Of a DNA stretch of 42,727 bases, positions 15,640 through 23,690 are shown piece after piece (position 1 is the stretch's first letter; each line of letters starts with the position of its first letter). Both the position numbers and the translations under genes were made by a program. Origin of the DNA: Chryseobacterium sp. Leaf394 (lineage in GTDB: Bacteria; Bacteroidota; Bacteroidia; Flavobacteriales; Weeksellaceae); the NCBI RefSeq assembly GCF_001424105.1, contig NZ_LMQH01000014.1, positions 269,553 to 312,279 on the forward strand, written 5' to 3'. The notes beneath the pieces were generated by a model. The model was not told where the DNA came from, did not search any database, and saw only the letters and a list, made by a program, of their open reading frames with translations.

Positions 15640-17310
15640 TTAATAGGAATCATCGTGTACTGAGATCACAGCTCTTCCGCTTGGGTCGTTCATTTTCTTG
15701 AAAGCCTCGTCCCATTCCAAGGCGATGGGAGTGGAGCAGGCTACGGAAGGAACCGATGGCACCGTTGCAGCAGCCGTTTCACTTGGGAAGTGCTCTTCAA
15801 AAATAGTTCTGTAGCGGTATTCTTCCTTGTTTTGCGGAGTGTTCAGAGGAAATCTGAATTTCGCATTGGTCATCATTTCATCCGTTACATATTTCTCAGC
15901 GATTTCTTTTAAATTATCAATCCAGGAATAGCCAACGCCATCTGAGAACTGTTCTTTCTGTCTCCAGGCGATAGATTCAGGTAAAAGATCTTCGAAAGCT
16001 TTTCTGAGAACCCATTTTTCAATTTTTCCTTCAGATTTTCTGATCATTTTGTCTTCAGGATTTACGTTCATGGCAACATCCATAAATTCTTTATCCAAAA
16101 ACGGAACTCTACCTTCAATTCCCCAGCTCATCAGCGCTTTATTGGCTCTCAAACAGTCATATAAATGAAGTTTTCCTAATTTCCTCACGGTCTCATCGTG
16201 GAATTCTTTTGCGTTTGGTGCTTTGTGGAAATACAAATACCCACCAAAAAGTTCATCTGAACCCTCACCCGATAAAACCATTTTTATTCCCATGGATTTA
16301 ATTACTCTTGCCAGTAAATACATTGGAGTAGAAGCTCTGATCGTCGTTACATCATACGTTTCCAGATGATAAATAACATCTCTCACTGCATCTATACCTT
16401 CCTGAACGGTAAAATGAACTTCGTGATGAACACTTCCAATATGGTCTGCAGCTTTTCTGGCAGCTTCCAAATCAGGTGAGCCAACCAATCCTACTGCGAA
16501 ACTGTGCAGTCTCGGATACCATGCTTCCTGAGTATCGCCGCTTTCGACTCTCTGTCTTGCATATTTTGCGGTAACTGCAGAAATAATCGATGAATCTAAG
16601 CCTCCGGAAAGTAAAACACCATAAGGTACGTCGCTCATCAGCTGTCTGTGAACGGCTTCCTCAAGACTTTTTCTGATTGCTGCAATATCGGTTGTATTAT
16701 CTTTCACTGCATCAAAATCTACCCAGTCTCTCTGATACCACTGCTGAAGTTCGCTGCCTTCAAGACTGAAAACATAATGACCCGGAAGAAAAGTTTCTAT
16801 GGTTTTGCAAACACCTTCCAAAGCTTTGAGCTCAGATGCCACATAATAGTTTCCGTTTTTGTCCCAGCCCTGATAGAGCGGGCAAATTCCCATGTGATCT
16901 CTAGCAATAAGATAGACGTCGTTTTTAATATCATATAAGGAAAAGGCAAAAATCCCGTTGAGTCTTTCAATAAAATCTTTACCGTATTTTTCATAAAGAG
17001 CGATGATGACTTCACAATCTGACTCGGTTTGGAACTCGTAATCAGGGAATTCGGTTTTCAGTTCTCTGTGATTGTAAATTTCTCCGTTTACTGCCAATAC
17101 TATATTTCCGTCTTTCGAAAACAGGGGTTGTTTTCCTGAAGTAGGATCAACAATTGCCAATCTTTCGTGAGAGAAAACAACTTTTTCACTTTGAAACACT
17201 CCGCTCCAGTCCGGACCGCGGTGGCGAATCTTTTTTGACATTTCCAGAACCTGTGGTCTGAGGATTTCCGTGTTTTGTTTAGCATCAAACAGGCATACAA
17301 TTCCGCACAT
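15640..17310 (-). CDS. asnB: Asparagine synthase B (glutamine-hydrolysing)
   Basis: The 556-residue protein is close in length to E. coli AsnB (554). It begins MCGIVCLFDA; Cys2 is the glutamine-amidotransferase nucleophile once Met1 is removed. The glutaminase domain (residues 2-190) includes RHRGPDWSG, AIVDPTSGKQPL and NGEIYNH, while the synthase domain has the ATP-pyrophosphatase loop SGGLDSS (235-241), LSGEGSDELFGGY and GRVPFLDKEF. It makes asparagine from aspartate, glutamine and ATP in the cytosol. A complete promoter lies just upstream (17328-17358) and a terminator follows, so it is a single-gene unit. The neighbouring agu genes suggest only a nitrogen-metabolism theme. Confidence 0.97.
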   Translation of the reverse strand: MCGIVCLFDAKQNTEILRPQVLEMSKKIRHRGPDWSGVFQSEKVVFSHERLAIVDPTSGKQPLFSKDGNIVLAVNGEIYNHRELKTEFPDYEFQTESDCEVIIALYEKYGKDFIERLNGIFAFSLYDIKNDVYLIARDHMGICPLYQGWDKNGNYYVASELKALEGVCKTIETFLPGHYVFSLEGSELQQWYQRDWVDFDAVKDNTTDIAAIRKSLEEAVHRQLMSDVPYGVLLSGGLDSSIISAVTAKYARQRVESGDTQEAWYPRLHSFAVGLVGSPDLEAARKAADHIGSVHHEVHFTVQEGIDAVRDVIYHLETYDVTTIRASTPMYLLARVIKSMGIKMVLSGEGSDELFGGYLYFHKAPNAKEFHDETVRKLGKLHLYDCLRANKALMSWGIEGRVPFLDKEFMDVAMNVNPEDKMIRKSEGKIEKWVLRKAFEDLLPESIAWRQKEQFSDGVGYSWIDNLKEIAEKYVTDEMMTNAKFRFPLNTPQNKEEYRYRTIFEEHFPSETAAATVPSVPSVACSTPIALEWDEAFKKMNDPSGRAVISVHDDSY

Positions 17311-17327
17311 ATTTTATTTATTTAAAA

Positions 17328-17358
17328 CAAAAGTATCATTATAATTAAATTTTATCAA
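17328..17358 (-). promoter_or_regulatory. Promoter of asnB (TTG-N20-TACTTTTG)
   Basis: On the minus strand a TTG (17356-17358) is followed after 20 bp by TACTTTTG (17328-17335), a full match to the Bacteroidota -33/-7 consensus. Transcription would start about 10-15 nt before the ATG, giving a very short leader. Confidence 0.75.
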
Positions 17359-17529
17359 GTTAAATTATGAATTGCTTAATATTTTTAATTAAAAGATTTA
17401 TTTCAGTTAATTAAATTAATATTATCAATTGTTTTTTAATCATTTGGTTAAAATTTTTCATTAAGAAACATTGAAAGCTTTAAAATGGATAAAAATTTTA
17501 ATTTTTTTAAAAATAATGGTAATTGGGTA

Positions 17530-17560
17530 TTGGTGGTATGAAAAAAAATCACGTACTTTG
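17530..17560 (+). promoter_or_regulatory. Possible promoter (TTG-N21-TACTTTG) of an orphan transcript
   Basis: TTG at 17530-17532 and TACTTTG at 17554-17560 are spaced 21 bp apart, as in flavobacterial promoters, but the -7 box is one base short of the full TAnnTTTG consensus. It points at the orphan terminator downstream. Confidence 0.45.
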
Positions 17561-17566
17561 AACCGA

Positions 17567-17637
17567 AATAATTTTTTTTCATCATTTGTGTTTTTACCTT
17601 CTTGCAAGTCAATTGCAAGGAGGTTTTGTTTTTTTAG
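17567..17637 (+). ncRNA. Candidate small RNA of about 70 nt
   Basis: The segment between the possible promoter and the plus-strand terminator has no open frame of note. The predicted transcript is an AU-rich 5' part followed by a stable 11-bp hairpin and a U-tract, the usual layout of a bacterial small RNA. The 3' end overlaps the stop codon of the convergent PNGase F-like gene, so it could also act in antisense on that mRNA's 3' end. This is inference from signals only. Confidence 0.35.
17596..17637 (+). terminator. Orphan intrinsic terminator
   Basis: CCTTCTTGCAA (17597-17607) pairs with TTGCAAGGAGG (17613-17623) with all 11 positions paired (one G-T), followed by TTTTGTTTTTTT. The U-tract is on the plus strand only; on the minus strand the hairpin is followed by TAAAAACA, so it is a poor terminator for the minus-strand gene. 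Confidence 0.8.
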
Positions 17638-19298
17638 CCCTCACCCAAAAGTACTGCCGAAATATTCCAGGCGCTGAAACTGCTTCCTTCTGAAGCACCT
17701 TGAGGAATCTTAACCTGAATGCGGTGTTTACCGGCTTTTAAATTTCCTAGTTCAATGAATTGAGGATTCGTTACAGTGCCGGGACACCAGTTGGATCTGC
17801 TGAGATCAGATGACGAAAGTCCGTCTGCAAAATTTCCGGATGCAGGATTGAAAAGTCTGTAAGATCCACATTCTGACCTCCAGGGAATGAATGAAAAAAT
17901 CTGTTTTCCATCCACCAGAATTGTATTCGTTTTTGGTATAAATTCATCACCGTTTTCCCATCCTCCGTGTCCGGTTGTTATGTACCGCATGGTAATATTT
18001 TTAATTTCTCTATCAAGAGTGAATTCCATCTCCAGGCCTTTTTCACTGCTGAACATGGTAGCATAATCCTGACCAGCCATTTCCATAATATTGATGGTGC
18101 TGAATACAGGAATCACCATATTGTTTTTGTGAACCTGCTGCGAACTTTTGTGGATCGTAATGTCTAAACTCACTTTATGACCGCCTTTGTCGTAATTCCC
18201 TATGAATGTTCCCACCCAGATTTCTTTTTCGGAAAGTGCCGGTTTCAGTTCGGTAATATCCTGACGGAACGGGCTGATGGTCTGCCAGTTTTTATCTTTT
18301 AACTGAATGTGATTGAATTTATTAATGCCGAAAGACGTGAAAAACCGCATCATTTCTACAGCCGGAAGATAATTTTCTGTTGCGGTAACTCCATAATATT
18401 GTTTGCCGTTGCCGTTTTCGAAAAGTGGAAGTGTTTTTACTCCGTTTTGAAGTCCATCGAAAAAGCTTTGTTTTTTGTCTTCAGGGATATAAAAAACGGT
18501 TCCGGTTCTGTCGTAGGCATCGCCGTTGGAGTGCTGTTTTACTTCAACGAAAATGTTTTCGCCTGCGGATATTTTTGGGAATTTTACTTTCTTTAAAATT
18601 ATCGTTCCGTTTGCAAATCTTTTTATGCTGTCGTTCGATTTCGATTCTTCAGAAAAATTGATGGTTTCGTTCTCAAAAACTTTTATGGTGGTAAATCTGC
18701 TTCTCCACAGCAAATCTCTGTAACTTAGAAGGTCTGTTTTTGAAGGTTCTTTACTGATAATTTTTTCGATGCCTGTTTTTTTAATTTTTTTCACGGAAAC
18801 TGCCGTGGTTGCTGAATTTCCGTTTCTTTCGATTTGAAGAACCAATCCTAAATTCTGTCCGAGACTTGATGGACCTCCTTTAAGTTTTAAATCGTTGGTG
18901 TACCAGACTTCAATGGTGTTTGAATTGATTTTTGTTACTGCTTTTTTACAGTTGTAACCAAGAATTTTTTTGGTTTCTGAAGTCATTTCAAATTCCTGTT
19001 TAGCGATGGATTCAGAATCTGAAGTGGATACAATTTTATTCTGATTCAAAAATCCGTAGGAAACAATAGTGTTGTCTGGCTTTGCGATTTTACTGATTTC
19101 AAAAGGATACTCTGTTTTCTGATTTTTAATATTTGTATTGAGAATATAATTTTCGGTTTCACTTATCCAAGCTACTGTTTTAGGCTGATCGGACTGTACT
19201 TTTCCGTTGTAGGAACTTTCATATTCGATCTCATAAATCTGAGCATGATTTAAAAATGATAAGAATAAAAAGCAAACTAAGAAAATTGATTTTTGCAT
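17634..19298 (-). CDS. Secreted GLPGLI-like / PNGase F-like fusion protein
   Basis: The 554-residue product has a signal peptide (residues 1-20). Residues 21-175 look like a GLPGLI domain: ILGYNCKKAV (112-121), IEVWYTNDLKLKGGPSSLGQ (129-148) and LGLVLQIE (150-157). Residues about 200-554 resemble flavobacterial peptide-N-glycosidase F: GDAYDRTGTVFYIP (259-272) resembles the region of catalytic Asp60 in PNGase F, with Asp263 in its place; TGHGGWENGDEFIPKTNTI (442-460) resembles the Glu206 region, with Glu452; NWCPGTVTNPQFIEL (503-517) matches its conserved WCPG segment. The third acidic residue (Glu118 in PNGase F) is not obvious in my by-eye alignment. It would act on Asn-linked glycans outside the cell, perhaps as a PNGase F-II-type enzyme with an extra N-terminal domain. 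Own promoter at 19318-19347. Confidence 0.75.
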   Translation of the reverse strand: MQKSIFLVCFLFLSFLNHAQIYEIEYESSYNGKVQSDQPKTVAWISETENYILNTNIKNQKTEYPFEISKIAKPDNTIVSYGFLNQNKIVSTSDSESIAKQEFEMTSETKKILGYNCKKAVTKINSNTIEVWYTNDLKLKGGPSSLGQNLGLVLQIERNGNSATTAVSVKKIKKTGIEKIISKEPSKTDLLSYRDLLWRSRFTTIKVFENETINFSEESKSNDSIKRFANGTIILKKVKFPKISAGENIFVEVKQHSNGDAYDRTGTVFYIPEDKKQSFFDGLQNGVKTLPLFENGNGKQYYGVTATENYLPAVEMMRFFTSFGINKFNHIQLKDKNWQTISPFRQDITELKPALSEKEIWVGTFIGNYDKGGHKVSLDITIHKSSQQVHKNNMVIPVFSTINIMEMAGQDYATMFSSEKGLEMEFTLDREIKNITMRYITTGHGGWENGDEFIPKTNTILVDGKQIFSFIPWRSECGSYRLFNPASGNFADGLSSSDLSRSNWCPGTVTNPQFIELGNLKAGKHRIQVKIPQGASEGSSFSAWNISAVLLGEG

Positions 19299-19317
19299 GA
19301 TGTATTGATGGTTTTTA

Positions 19318-19347
19318 CAAAGATAATTTTTAAGTATAATATTTCAA
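19318..19347 (-). promoter_or_regulatory. Promoter of the PNGase F-like gene (TTG-N19-TATCTTTG)
   Basis: On the minus strand a TTG (19345-19347) and TATCTTTG (19318-19325) are 19 bp apart, a full consensus match, 20 bp before the ATG at 19298. Confidence 0.75.
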
Positions 19348-19527
19348 TTCACTTCAGTAGATTTACTTTTTAAAATATAAAATCTAAAGTTTCGTTTTAA
19401 AATTAAACTAAAATCTATAAAGCCGTCATATTCTCTTATTCTTCTTTTGATTTTTTCAAATTTATTATTTGCACATAAAAATATTTGGTTATCCGTTATC
19501 AATCATCAAGTGCTTTTTATAAGTATG

Positions 19528-19593
19528 TTTGTCATTCCGCAGGAATCTAAACTGCTAATTTGTAGAGTGTTGGGATTCCTCCGGAATGACAAA
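19528..19593. repeat. 20-bp inverted repeat (GTCATTCCG...CGGAATGAC family)
   Basis: TTTGTCATTCCGCAGGAATC (19528-19547) and GATTCCTCCGGAATGACAAA (19574-19593) are reverse complements with one mismatch around a 26-nt loop. The GTCATTCC...GGAATGAC word pair is common in bacterial intergenic repeats, including flavobacteria (memory). Confidence 0.78.
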
Positions 19594-19831
19594 GTGACTG
19601 CTGGGTTTGTGCCGTTATATGAACGTACATACATACAAAAATAATATCAAAATCAAGGAGCTCGTAAATGTGAAAACACGTACATTTCTCAATTTTGTTA
19701 TCTACAGTCGGTATAATGTTTTATTTTTATGATATACACAAAATGAAATTTCAGAAAATTGAGTGAAGACTTTAATTTGCTGATGTAATAAAATAGCCAA
19801 CCGGCTTGTCTTACTTTCAAACTCAAATTTA

Positions 19832-22204
19832 ATGCAAAGATTTTTTGTACTGTTGATGATGCTTTGCGCATCGTTGATGTTTTCACAAACCATTGAAGGA
19901 ACACTTATTTTCCAAGACAAAAAACCGGTTTCCTACGCCGAAATTATTCTTAAAAAAAATCAGTTAAAATTTTCAGCTATTTCTGATGAAAAGGGTCACT
20001 TTCAGGTTCAGCTTAAAGAAAAAGGAGACTATTCATTTGAGGTTTTTAATGATGGCGAACTGATTTTCTCTGATAAAATCAATGTTGATGGCGATGTAAT
20101 TAAAAATTTAGAAATTGCTAATGCTGATTCACAAAAAACTAAAATTTCTGAGCAGAAAATCGAAGGCGTTGTAGTGACAGCGAAAAAGAAAATCATTGAA
20201 CGTAAAGTCGATCGATTGGTCTTTAATGTGGAAAATTCTATAGCCTCGCAAGGCCTGGACGCGGTGGAAGCTTTAGCAAAAACTCCAATGCTGCGGACTA
20301 CCGATAAAAGCATCAGTATCGCAGGAAAAAGTGGAGTAGCCGTGATGATTAATGAAAGATTACTGAATGTTTCGGGTGAAGAACTTGTGAATTATTTAAA
20401 AAATTTGCGTTCGGATGATATTCAGAAAATTGAAGTGATTACCACGCCACCCGCAAAATATGAAGCTCAGGGAAAAAGCGGTCTCATCAATATTGTTCTC
20501 AAAAAAAATACAAGCCTCGGCTGGAATGTTTCTCTGCAGGCAAGTATGAAAAATGTGTATTGGAATGTTCCTACAGTTTCCCAAAGGTATGGAGCAACCG
20601 TAAATTATCAGGGTAAAAAACTTTCTGCGTCTGCAGGTTTTACTGATGGAAATTTCTACTGGCGAATGAAAGGATATGAGTACAGCACAGGAAATAACAG
20701 TTACTGGAATACGGACAGCTATTTTTTTAATAATCTCCGCAACAAAAGTGCAAATGTAAAACTCGAATATAAAATAACGGACAAGAGCACGGTAGGAGGG
20801 AGTTACAACTACTTTTTTGCCAATCCGGTGGAGACGGTGAAAAACAGATCAGGCATAAAAGATGAAGCGGGCGAAAGAGAATTTACATCTGATGCGTATG
20901 CACTAAACCACAGAAACAATCATTATGCGACATTGTTTTATGACGTGAAAATTGACAGTTCGGGAAGTAAACTGAGCCTCTCCGGAAATCTGATTTCGAA
21001 TAATGCCAATGCCGATGATTACTATAATACACAAGCGGACCAATTGATTTCAACCTATATCAACCCAATTAATCAGTATAGAATTTATTCCGGACAGGCA
21101 GATTTGGAAAAGAATTTTAAAAAGCTGAAAACTGAATCCGGTCTGAAGTTCACCAAAATTAAAAATGATTCTTATTTTAATTATTATGATTTGAATAACG
21201 GCATTCCAACCATGAACTTTAACCAGAGCAATAATTTTTTTTACGATGAAAATAATTATGCAGCTTATGCTTCCGGAAATTATGAAATATCAGAAAAATG
21301 GAGTGCCAAGGCCGGTTTGAGATATGAGTTTACTGAGCTTACGGGAATTTCGCCCAACGAAAATTTAACTACAAAAAGTCACTACGGAAAATTTTTCCCG
21401 ACGGCTTACATCAGCTATAAGCCAAATGAGAACAATGCTTTTTCGATCAATTATTCAAAGAGAATTAACCGCCCGTCATTCAGAGAATTAAATCCTTTCA
21501 GATATATCAGTTCGGCTTTTGAGTATTCAAGTGGAAACCCTCTTTTAAGGCCGTCATTTACAGATAATGTGGAATTCAGTTATGTTTTAAAGAATAATTT
21601 TACGCTTACAGCTTTTCATAACTACAGCAAAAACGACTGGGACAGACTGCAGAGAATTGATAATGGAATAAAGTACACCATTATCTTCAATTTTTACAAT
21701 CAAAACCAAACCGGAGTCAGCCTGAGTTACAATTATACAAAACTCAGCTGGCTGGAGTCAAACGTTTTTCTGAATGCCTATTATGTCACCTCCAAAACAT
21801 TCGTGGACGATGCTGTTCAGATGCCGGGAAGCTATGGTTCTGATTTTAATTTTGACAATACTTTTTTCCTGAATAAATCAAAAACGGTTTCGTTCATGCT
21901 CGGTGCCTGGGGAAATATTCCATACAAAGAGGGGAATACTTCTTTCAAAGGTGTTGCATCGGTCTATTCAGGTTTAAAATTAAATTTAGTTGAGAAAAAA
22001 TTAACCTTAAACCTTCTGATGAATGACATTCTGAACACCGAAAGAGAAAAAGGAACGGAATTTTATCAGGATTTCAGCACACAGTATTATTTTAAAGGAA
22101 TCAGCAGGAATTTAAGTTTGTCCGTAAACTACAAGTTTGGAAATAACGATGTGAAAGGAGCGACGAAGCAGCTTCAGTTTGATGAGCAGAACAGGGCTAA
22201 ATAA
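19832..22204 (+). CDS. Outer-membrane beta-barrel receptor (TonB-dependent type)
   Basis: The 790-residue protein starts with a signal peptide (residues 1-18, ending in MFSQ). Residues 20-90 form a carboxypeptidase-regulatory-like domain (IEGTLIFQDKKPVSYAEIIL, then SDEKGHFQVQ). A plug-like region follows with EGVVVTAKKKIIERKVDRLV, DAVEALAKTPMLRTTDKSIS and KIEVITTPPAKYEAQGKSGL. The rest is a C-terminal barrel of the OMP_b-brl_3 type (YSKRINRPSFRELNPFRY and GNPLLRPSFTDNVEFSY near residues 547-590). Such proteins are annotated as TonB-dependent receptors although many lack a clear TonB box. It would import or bind a ligand at the outer membrane; the ligand is unknown. Divergent from the PNGase F-like gene; single gene ending in a strong terminator. 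Confidence 0.92.
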   Translation: MQRFFVLLMMLCASLMFSQTIEGTLIFQDKKPVSYAEIILKKNQLKFSAISDEKGHFQVQLKEKGDYSFEVFNDGELIFSDKINVDGDVIKNLEIANADSQKTKISEQKIEGVVVTAKKKIIERKVDRLVFNVENSIASQGLDAVEALAKTPMLRTTDKSISIAGKSGVAVMINERLLNVSGEELVNYLKNLRSDDIQKIEVITTPPAKYEAQGKSGLINIVLKKNTSLGWNVSLQASMKNVYWNVPTVSQRYGATVNYQGKKLSASAGFTDGNFYWRMKGYEYSTGNNSYWNTDSYFFNNLRNKSANVKLEYKITDKSTVGGSYNYFFANPVETVKNRSGIKDEAGEREFTSDAYALNHRNNHYATLFYDVKIDSSGSKLSLSGNLISNNANADDYYNTQADQLISTYINPINQYRIYSGQADLEKNFKKLKTESGLKFTKIKNDSYFNYYDLNNGIPTMNFNQSNNFFYDENNYAAYASGNYEISEKWSAKAGLRYEFTELTGISPNENLTTKSHYGKFFPTAYISYKPNENNAFSINYSKRINRPSFRELNPFRYISSAFEYSSGNPLLRPSFTDNVEFSYVLKNNFTLTAFHNYSKNDWDRLQRIDNGIKYTIIFNFYNQNQTGVSLSYNYTKLSWLESNVFLNAYYVTSKTFVDDAVQMPGSYGSDFNFDNTFFLNKSKTVSFMLGAWGNIPYKEGNTSFKGVASVYSGLKLNLVEKKLTLNLLMNDILNTEREKGTEFYQDFSTQYYFKGISRNLSLSVNYKFGNNDVKGATKQLQFDEQNRAK

Positions 22205-22206
22205 AA

Positions 22207-22236
22207 AATCCGCTTCAATTTTGAAGCGGATTACGT
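22207..22236. terminator. Bidirectional terminator (AATCCGCTTCAA stem)
   Basis: AATCCGCTTCAA (22207-22218) and TTGAAGCGGATT (22221-22232) are perfect complements. The stem lies immediately after the receptor stop codon; on the minus strand it is followed by a T run and may also terminate the convergent methyltransferase gene 40 bp away. Confidence 0.85.
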
Positions 22237-22277
22237 TTTCTATTAAAATGAGATTTAAATTTCCCTGCATTTTTAGT

Positions 22278-23483
22278 TTAGGAAACTCTCTCAATTAGAG
22301 CCATGTAAAAACCATCGTAGCCTTCGCTTGGCATTACTTTTTCGTCTTTTATCAATTTGAAATTTGGATTATTTTTCACAAACTCTTCAACCTGTAAATT
22401 GTTTTCAGAAGGTAGGATAGAACAGGTTGCGTAAACCATTTTTCCACCTTTCTTCAGCATTTTAGAGTAATCCTGCATAATCTGCTGTTGCTCTTTCTTG
22501 ATTCTGTCGATAAAATCCTGATCGATTTTCCATTTGCTGTCCGGGTTTCTCTTTAAAACTCCCAAACCGGAACATGGTGCATCGATCAAAAGTCTGTCTA
22601 CCTTATCGTGAAGACGTTTGATTACTTTTGTATCGCTAATTACTCTAGTTTCGATGTTGTGGGCTCCGGCTCTTTTTGCACGGCGCTTCAGTTCAGCAAG
22701 TTTCCACTCGAAAATATCCAGTGCGATAATCTGTCCTTTATTTGCCATCAGAGCAGCCAGGTGAAGGGTTTTTCCACCAGCTCCGGCGCAGGCATCAACT
22801 ACTCTCTGACCTTCTTTTACATCAAGAAAATAACCGATTTTTTGTGAAGAAGCATCCTGAACCTCAAATAAACCTTCTTTAAAAGCGGTTGTCAGGAACA
22901 CATTTTTTTTCTCCTCAAGCTGCACAGCATCAGGATAATTTCTGATTGGGTAAGCAACCACATTTTCATCGGAAAGATCAGAAATAAGTTCTCTCGGTGT
23001 TGTTCTTAAAGAATTGGCTCGCAAAACAGTAGGTGCTTTTTCGTTCAGGGCAATCATTTCCTTTTCCCATTTTTCACCTAATTCTCTTTCCAGAGTTTCA
23101 ACAAGCCATTCAGGAATTGAATGTTCTATCGCTTTGGTAGGAACAGTTCCTTTTTTAAGTTTTGTAGTGATGTCAGCGATTTTGATGCCTTCAAATTCTT
23201 CAAATCTCTTGTAATTGGTTTTGCTCCAGAGAAGATATGCGATGATTAATTTGTAGATATTATTAGGTTTTACACCTTCGCCCATGTAATATTCAAGGCG
23301 TTTTTTCCAGCGGATGATATTATAGAAAATCTCAGAAACAACGGCTCTATCCTGACTTCCCCATTGTCTGTGGGATTTCAGAAGTCTTTCTATTACTTTA
23401 TCTGCGTATTTGTTTTTTTCGAAAAAAGTTTCCTGCAAAGCATCGTGAATACCGATCGCCAGGTTTCTGTGAATTAATTCCAT
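22278..23483 (-). CDS. RsmB/NOP-family RNA (cytosine-5) methyltransferase
   Basis: The 401-residue protein has an N-terminal NusB-like helical part (residues 1-130, RLLKSHRQWGSQDRAVVSEI) and a SAM-dependent Rossmann domain. VVDACAGAGGKTLHLAALM is motif I, DAPCSGLGVLKRNPDSKW carries the conserved Cys/Pro of motif IV, and VYATCSILPSENNLQVEEF carries the catalytic cysteine of motif VI. It methylates a cytosine in RNA, most likely 16S rRNA as RsmB does for C967, but the exact site is not certain. Length fits the family (E. coli RsmB 429). A -7 box TATTTTTG (minus strand, 23510-23517) lies 27 bp upstream of the ATG. Confidence 0.92.
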   Translation of the reverse strand: MELIHRNLAIGIHDALQETFFEKNKYADKVIERLLKSHRQWGSQDRAVVSEIFYNIIRWKKRLEYYMGEGVKPNNIYKLIIAYLLWSKTNYKRFEEFEGIKIADITTKLKKGTVPTKAIEHSIPEWLVETLERELGEKWEKEMIALNEKAPTVLRANSLRTTPRELISDLSDENVVAYPIRNYPDAVQLEEKKNVFLTTAFKEGLFEVQDASSQKIGYFLDVKEGQRVVDACAGAGGKTLHLAALMANKGQIIALDIFEWKLAELKRRAKRAGAHNIETRVISDTKVIKRLHDKVDRLLIDAPCSGLGVLKRNPDSKWKIDQDFIDRIKKEQQQIMQDYSKMLKKGGKMVYATCSILPSENNLQVEEFVKNNPNFKLIKDEKVMPSEGYDGFYMALIERVS

Positions 23484-23509
23484 AAATTGCTGTAAGCTGT
23501 TTGAATCTG

Positions 23510-23517
23510 CAAAAATA
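23510..23517 (-). promoter_or_regulatory. -7 box (TATTTTTG) of the methyltransferase gene
   Basis: Perfect TAnnTTTG match on the minus strand, 27 bp upstream of the start codon at 23483; -33 element not clear. Confidence 0.45.
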
Positions 23518-23527
23518 CAACTTTTAA

Positions 23528-23660
23528 ATTTGAGATTCTGAATTCAGTTTCTGAATTTGAAATTTGATGTTTGAGATTTGAAATTTTCATTTGCCGAAAA
23601 AATATCTTTTTACATCATCCAACATCCATCATCCAACTTTCAGCTTCCGTCATCCAACCC
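23528..23660. repeat. Low-complexity intergenic repeats (TTTGARATTTGA and CATCCAAC words)
   Basis: 23528-23587 is a run of TTTGAGATT, TTTGAAATT and TTTGATGTT words. 23612-23660 repeats CATCATCCAA, CATCCATCATCCAA and CATCCAACC, the complement of the GGATG family seen at 4922-4966. Both lie between divergent genes. Confidence 0.55.
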
Positions 23661-23667
23661 AAAACCT

Positions 23668-23675
23668 TACCTTTG
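23668..23675 (+). promoter_or_regulatory. -7 box (TACCTTTG) of yjdM
   Basis: Perfect TAnnTTTG match 16 bp before the ATG at 23691. It also shows that the open frame reaching back to 23571 is not the coding start. No TTG at the -33 position. Confidence 0.6.
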
Positions 23676-23690
23676 CAAAAATTAAAAAAA

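Larger units (their letters stand above)
17311..17633. other. Intergenic region with the asnB promoter and a possible small RNA (323 bp)
   Basis: No convincing protein gene. On the minus strand it holds the asnB promoter; on the plus strand it holds a promoter-like pair (17530-17560) and a strong terminator (17596-17637). The open frame starting with TTG at 17471 runs through the terminator and is not protein-like. Confidence 0.7.
19299..19831. other. Divergent intergenic region with one palindromic repeat (533 bp)
   Basis: This region separates the PNGase F-like gene (minus) from the outer-membrane receptor (plus). Apart from the minus-strand promoter and an inverted repeat at 19528-19593 I see no gene; the open frame from about 19447 runs through the repeat and is not protein-like. 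No clear promoter for the receptor is seen. Confidence 0.7.

Noticed and set aside
17471..17677. A 68-residue plus-strand open frame starting with TTG
   Set aside because: It runs straight through a strong terminator and into the 3' end of the convergent PNGase F-like gene; weak start and no protein signature.
19447..19644. A 65-residue plus-strand open frame in the receptor/PNGase gap
   Set aside because: It runs through the GTCATTCC/GGAATGAC inverted repeat and its residues are the translated repeat arms.
23571..23690. N-terminal extension of YjdM by 40 residues
   Set aside because: It is encoded by low-complexity repeats and precedes a perfect -7 box; the ATG at 23691 gives the normal family length.
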